In this document: positions 23,522 to 26,538 of the stretch, one piece after another
Numbering within the stretch: position 1 is the stretch's first letter
How the letters are laid out: each line of letters begins with the position of its first letter
Virus record (IMG/VR): IMGVR_UViG_3300032675_001880
Location: 1 to 26,538 of that record
Strand: one strand, 5' to 3'
Source of the DNA: a virus
DNA: 26,538 bases
Position numbers and translations under genes: made by a program
Notes under the pieces: model-generated
What the model saw: only the letters and a program-made list of their open reading frames with translations
Told to the model about the DNA's origin: nothing
Database searches by the model: none

Positions 23522-24169
23522 TTAATATTTAATTTTTGCTTTTTTCCAATCTCTTGTCCAATGAGCATCAGATGTTTGTACATGGTCTTTTCTAACATAT
23601 TTTAACAAACTATTAGAAAAATCTTCATCTTGAAAACTATTTCTTAAACGAACAACCACCCCTTCTCTTAATCCACCTAAAGCAGAAGGTTGTGATGCTA
23701 AATCAATAACTAACTTTTCTAATACTTTATCAACAGTTGTCATACCCTTAAAAAGAACAGGTACAGTTGGTATGTCTAATAAATAAGAATATTCTTCTAC
23801 ATCATCCCAACTTAACCAAGTATTTTTATGTCTTATTCCAAACATATAAAAATAAGACGTTAATTCAGAATATTCTATGGAATGTACTCCATACATATTT
23901 TCTCCGAAGATAAACATATCATCTTCTATATCTGATTTAATTCTAGAATGTAATTCCCACATTTTAACATCCCAAGAGTTTTTAGTGGGTTCAACATGAG
24001 ATCTACCAAATACTGCTATATTAGAGCACGCAGTATTACTTCCATCCATTTTTTCAGTGATAATTATATTAGGGCCCAATAATGTGCTTACATCATTATT
24101 AATTCTATCATCATTTTTTGCTCCAGGTGAATATGGAAAATGATAAGAACGTGGATATTTTGTTTTCAA
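23522..24169 (-). CDS. Small RNA ligase (nucleotidyltransferase domain only)
   Basis: 215 residues. Motif I EKMDGSN with nucleotidyl Lys 40, motif III FGENMYGVHSIEY, motif IV REGVVVR and motif V KYVRKDH. The opening KYPRSYHFPYSPGAKNDDR is typical of compact phage RNA ligases. It has no C-terminal specificity domain. The start is TTG at 24169: a TAA lies in frame 15 nt upstream and there is no ATG. With the promoter just 16 nt away, the message is nearly leaderless. First gene of the run with GNAT and ART-like genes. Confidence 0.9.
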   Translation of the reverse strand: MKTKYPRSYHFPYSPGAKNDDRINNDVSTLLGPNIIITEKMDGSNTACSNIAVFGRSHVEPTKNSWDVKMWELHSRIKSDIEDDMFIFGENMYGVHSIEYSELTSYFYMFGIRHKNTWLSWDDVEEYSYLLDIPTVPVLFKGMTTVDKVLEKLVIDLASQPSALGGLREGVVVRLRNSFQDEDFSNSLLKYVRKDHVQTSDAHWTRDWKKAKIKY

Positions 24170-24184
24170 AACTTTTAATTTTTA

Positions 24185-24215
24185 CAAATATAAGTATCTT
24201 TTTTCATAAAACAAA
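24185..24215 (-). promoter_or_regulatory. Bacteroidota-type promoter of the RNA ligase run
   Basis: Minus strand TTTG (24215-24212), 19-nt spacer, TATATTTG (24192-24185). This is the best full match in the window to TTTG-N19/21-TAnnTTTG. Confidence 0.78.
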
Positions 24216-24235
24216 ATATAATTAAAAAAATACTT

Positions 24236-24499
24236 ATGAAGGAAATAACAGTAGAACAAGCTACAAAGCATATAGAGTATATGGAATCGAAAAAATTAAC
24301 TATAAAATATGAGTCTTTATATAACCATTTATGTGAGTTTAAGGAAGCATGTATAAATAAAAGAATTTATATTACTCAGCAAAAATTTGAACAAGCTGCC
24401 TATTGTAGAGATATAGAAAGACAAATTATTAATAAAATTGGAAATGATCTCCCTTCTTTACTCAGAGATCTTGTATTAGAAGAAATACTTAACTCATAA
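24236..24499 (+). CDS. Small protein with UVR-like motif and shared tail (87 aa)
   Basis: MKEITVEQATKHIEYMES, helical. QKFEQAAYCRDIERQI (about 49-64) resembles the UVR motif of UvrB/UvrC (xxxFExAAxxRDxI). Ends LLRDLVLEEILNS, the shared tail. Paralogous with the next gene (SLLRDLVLEEILN versus SLYRDIVLDELLN). Ten nt gap. A protein-protein contact role is likely by analogy. Confidence 0.75.
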   Translation: MKEITVEQATKHIEYMESKKLTIKYESLYNHLCEFKEACINKRIYITQQKFEQAAYCRDIERQIINKIGNDLPSLLRDLVLEEILNS

Positions 24500-24509
24500 A
24501 AATATAAAT

Positions 24510-24776
24510 ATGACACAATTAACAGCTGAAAAAATTCTAAGTTATTTAGAATTAAATAGCTATAACAATATTATTAATAGAATAATCTTATACAGGTTTA
24601 TTGATTATCTTAAATATGTAAATGTAAATAAAATGATATATATAGCTTCTGAAAATCAAAAAGAAATTGAAAAATGTATAGAGATGGAAAATGAAACTAT
24701 TGAAAAAATAAAAAAGGAATTTCCATCTCTATACAGAGATATTGTATTAGACGAGTTGTTAAATGGATTAAATTAA
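24510..24776 (+). CDS. Small paralogue with shared tail (88 aa)
   Basis: MTQLTAEKILSYLELNSYNN, then a degenerate UVR-like segment (NQKEIEKCIEMENETIEKI) and the end SLYRDIVLDELLNGLN. The same length and layout as its neighbour, with the core residues of the UVR motif lost. Its stop overlaps that of the convergent methyltransferase gene. Confidence 0.75.
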   Translation: MTQLTAEKILSYLELNSYNNIINRIILYRFIDYLKYVNVNKMIYIASENQKEIEKCIEMENETIEKIKKEFPSLYRDIVLDELLNGLN

Positions 24777-24787
24777 TTAATCCATTT
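24761..24787. terminator. Hairpin at convergent gene ends
   Basis: 11-bp arms AAATGGATTAA/TTAATCCATTT with a 5-base loop. Both stop codons lie in or next to the loop. The T-tract is short (TTTT), so termination is probable rather than certain. Confidence 0.6.
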
Positions 24788-25384
24788 TACTATTGTATCT
24801 CCTTTATATCCTTTTTCCCAACAATACCAACCGTAAGCTACAGCACTTCCTCCACTTCTTTTCATTCCTCCAAAATCCGCATTTTTTGCACACGTAATTC
24901 TTGAAGATGATACAAAAATTACTTTTGGTGGATGCTCTTCAAATAATTTCTTACGAGCTTTTCCCTCAAGGAAAAGCACTTTTAGAAACATACATACATT
25001 ACTTCCATCATTTACTAAATCCAATGCTTTATATACAAATTGATTAGCTAATGAATAAGGAGGATTTGTGACGATATCCCCATCAAACTTTCCTGTCTGA
25101 GCTAAGAAATCTATCCCTGTTTCACCATACCCTCTATCAATTAAATCTGTTGATTTTACATTGAATCCGCTATCTTCAAATACTTTTGATAGATGTCCTT
25201 CACCTGCTGAACATTCCCATATATTATTATTTAATTGATAATTCTGTATTAATAAAGTAGCTGCTATAGGGTCAGTTGCATAAAAGTCATTTGTTTCTCT
25301 TTCTTCGTCTGTATGTGTTGAAGAACCTAATGTTTTAAATACGCTTTGGATATTACCTGTCCAATCTTTTTTTGTTTTTGCCAT
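24773..25384 (-). CDS. Adenine-specific DNA methyltransferase-like protein
   Basis: 203 residues. SAM-binding region IWECSAGEGHLSKVFEDSGF (55-74) and catalytic VTNPPYSLANQF (NPPY 107-110), the signature of N6-adenine methyltransferases. The end (AVAYGWYCWEKGYKGDTIVKW) is a recurrent feature of small phage methyltransferases of this type. Short for a stand-alone enzyme with target recognition, so specificity is unknown. It lies 10 nt after a homing endonuclease. May guard phage DNA from restriction. Confidence 0.87.
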   Translation of the reverse strand: MAKTKKDWTGNIQSVFKTLGSSTHTDEERETNDFYATDPIAATLLIQNYQLNNNIWECSAGEGHLSKVFEDSGFNVKSTDLIDRGYGETGIDFLAQTGKFDGDIVTNPPYSLANQFVYKALDLVNDGSNVCMFLKVLFLEGKARKKLFEEHPPKVIFVSSSRITCAKNADFGGMKRSGGSAVAYGWYCWEKGYKGDTIVKWIN

Positions 25385-25394
25385 TTTTTATTTT

Positions 25395-26538
25395 TTATTT
25401 TTTAGAAATTAATTCAAATTTGATTTTACCACAGTCATATATTTTGTTGATGCCTAGATTTTCCATAATTTGAGATTCTGTTAAAGATATATCATGACCT
25501 AATTTTTGAAGTTTATTTTTAGTAAAATTTTGTTTAGATTTTCTTAAAAGATTAAAACCTAATTTAAAGTAGAGATTTCCATTAGACCAATCTTTATCAG
25601 CATAACTAATAATCCTTTTAGGTTTGTTTTCTTTAATAAAGTAATTTAATAATTTAGATGCCCCACCTACAACATTAGTGTTTAATAAATTACAAAATCT
25701 ATTTAAATTCCAACCTGATTCTTCCATATTTAAACGTCCTTCTTTTTTATCAAAACACATTAAACTAACTAAAACTCCATTATGGTAAAGACCATATGCT
25801 TTATTACAAACAACAAATCCTTGTATATGATTTTGATTTAAAAAATTTCTATATTCTTCTACATTTACTATTTGTTTCACCAAGCATTTTCGAGCATATA
25901 TTTTAGTTTTAGTAATTCCTAACCAATTATTTATTTGAGATTTAATTATATTTAAATTATTATCAAAATCATCTTCATAAATAAATTTTATGTCAATTTG
26001 ACGTTCTTTAAAATAATTCAATTTATTAATATGATAATTTGAATCTTTGAATTTTTCAGAATGCCAGTATAATCCATTAAATTCTATGCCTAATTTAAGA
26101 TCAGGTAAATATATATCTATTTCTATACCATCACGATATCCTGAAATAATTTCTCCATTATAAATTGATTTAATATATTCTAATAAAATCTTTTCTTTAA
26201 TAGATTTGTTATCCCCTATGGGATAACAAATCGTACAAAGTGGTAAATTTGTTTTTGATCTTCCATGGAAATTATCACAATTAATTTCAAATTCATGATC
26301 TTTATTTAAATCACATTTAAATATAGAAGTATAATTATTTATATATTTAATATAATTAGGATGTTGACCTATTATAGTATTTATTTTACTTTCTTCTGAT
26401 TTTTTATAATTATCTACACCATATTTATTTATATTTGAATCTTTTGATTTAGTTAAATAATCTTCACTTTTTATGTAGAATTCAACCCCATATTTTTCTA
26501 AATTTGTTTGTTTAATTTTTTCTTTAATTTCTTCATTT
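25395..26538 (-). CDS. EDxHD homing endonuclease, 5' end cut by window edge
   Basis: Open without a stop from 26537 to 25395 (380 residues seen); an apparent short start at 26021 is an internal TTG. It holds the last KQTNLEKYGVE repeats, the Cys cluster (C77, C84-like region, LPLCTICYPIGD), the nuclease core IEIDIYLP, GIEFNGLYWHS, and the C-terminal domain (GGASKLLNYF, SYADKDWSNGNLYF). It is very like the 6541-8361 protein. It lacks 14 residues of the C-terminal domain (the PDYKYIVNGVRIN segment), so this copy may be impaired. Next to the methyltransferase gene, same strand. Confidence 0.88.
   Translation of the reverse strand, partial: NEEIKEKIKQTNLEKYGVEFYIKSEDYLTKSKDSNINKYGVDNYKKSEESKINTIIGQHPNYIKYINNYTSIFKCDLNKDHEFEINCDNFHGRSKTNLPLCTICYPIGDNKSIKEKILLEYIKSIYNGEIISGYRDGIEIDIYLPDLKLGIEFNGLYWHSEKFKDSNYHINKLNYFKERQIDIKFIYEDDFDNNLNIIKSQINNWLGITKTKIYARKCLVKQIVNVEEYRNFLNQNHIQGFVVCNKAYGLYHNGVLVSLMCFDKKEGRLNMEESGWNLNRFCNLLNTNVVGGASKLLNYFIKENKPKRIISYADKDWSNGNLYFKLGFNLLRKSKQNFTKNKLQKLGHDISLTESQIMENLGINKIYDCGKIKFELISKK

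Noticed and set aside
23503-23598. Longer GNAT start inside the ligase gene
   Set aside because: It would add 32 residues in the frame of no GNAT feature and overlap the ligase by 77 nt. The ATG at 23502 suits the fold.
25395-26021. Short endonuclease gene starting at 26021
   Set aside because: The first codon is an internal TTG; the frame is open to the window edge with the expected family motifs upstream.
1-26538. Stop-codon reassignment (as in Lak-type phages)
   Set aside because: TAG ends genes at natural places, e.g. 15143 and 5903, and no gene has internal in-frame TAG.
1-26538. tRNA genes
   Set aside because: I saw no cloverleaf-like segment or GGTTCGAATCC-type arm in the intergenic regions.

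Overview
The window looks like part of the genome of a large tailed phage with T4-like replication and RNA-repair enzymes, probably infecting a Bacteroidota host. The DNA is extremely AT-rich, genes are packed with 0-25 nt gaps or short overlaps, and most small genes resemble nothing I know. Two promoters (upstream of uvsE and of the small RNA ligase) match the Bacteroidota primary-sigma pattern TTTG-N19/20-TAnnTTTG, and clear Shine-Dalgarno sequences are nearly absent, which also fits Bacteroidota. TAG is used as an ordinary stop, so the code looks standard. I see no rRNA, tRNA or CRISPR array.

Layout. 1-3241 (minus): four overlapping genes of one paralogous family with a shared N-terminal leader and a shared HEQY C-terminus. 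3254-5214: bidirectional terminator, a full-length phage dnaK and its likely promoter. 5272-6449 (minus): four small genes. 6541-8361 (plus): an EDxHD-type homing endonuclease with eight 23-residue repeats. 8363-10310 (minus): uvsE followed by three small genes. 10422-12278 (plus): GIY-YIG/AP2 endonuclease, a 51-residue ribbon-helix-helix protein and an HExxH protein, all overlapping. 12258-14534 (minus): sirtuin, a small protein and an ABC-ATPase/GNAT fusion. 14586-15143 (plus): one leader protein. 15149-17520 (minus): replication/transcription operon with a T4 Rnh-like 5' nuclease, a candidate gp62-like clamp-loader subunit, a NusG homologue and a small protein. 17521-17776: a structured leader region. 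17777-18602 (minus): two paralogous small proteins. 18784-19642 (plus): two unknown genes. 19657-24169 (minus): tnpB and an RNA-repair cluster (T4 Rnl1-like ligase, ADP-ribosyltransferase-like protein, GNAT, small RNA ligase). 24236-24776 (plus): a small paralogous pair, one with a UVR-like motif. 24773-26538 (minus): adenine-methyltransferase-like gene and a second EDxHD endonuclease cut by the window edge.

The most striking pattern is not a single gene. Eleven otherwise dissimilar small proteins all end in R[DE]xx[IL][NSED]x[IL]L, placed 10-13 residues from the stop. A separate set of proteins begins with a short leader (M-x-x-[LI]-x-K-[YF]-x-x-[FL]-x-E) that resembles the capsid-targeting peptide of T4 internal proteins, including a [LI]-x-E site like that of the T4 prohead protease. 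The two tags do not occur on the same protein. I infer two terminal sorting tags, one possibly for packaging into the head, the other of unknown purpose.

The enzymes suggest a phage that brings its own folding (DnaK), transcription elongation (NusG), DNA repair (UvsE, 5' nuclease), RNA repair (two ligases) and NAD-using functions (sirtuin and ART-like protein). Homing endonucleases and TnpB are spread among them.
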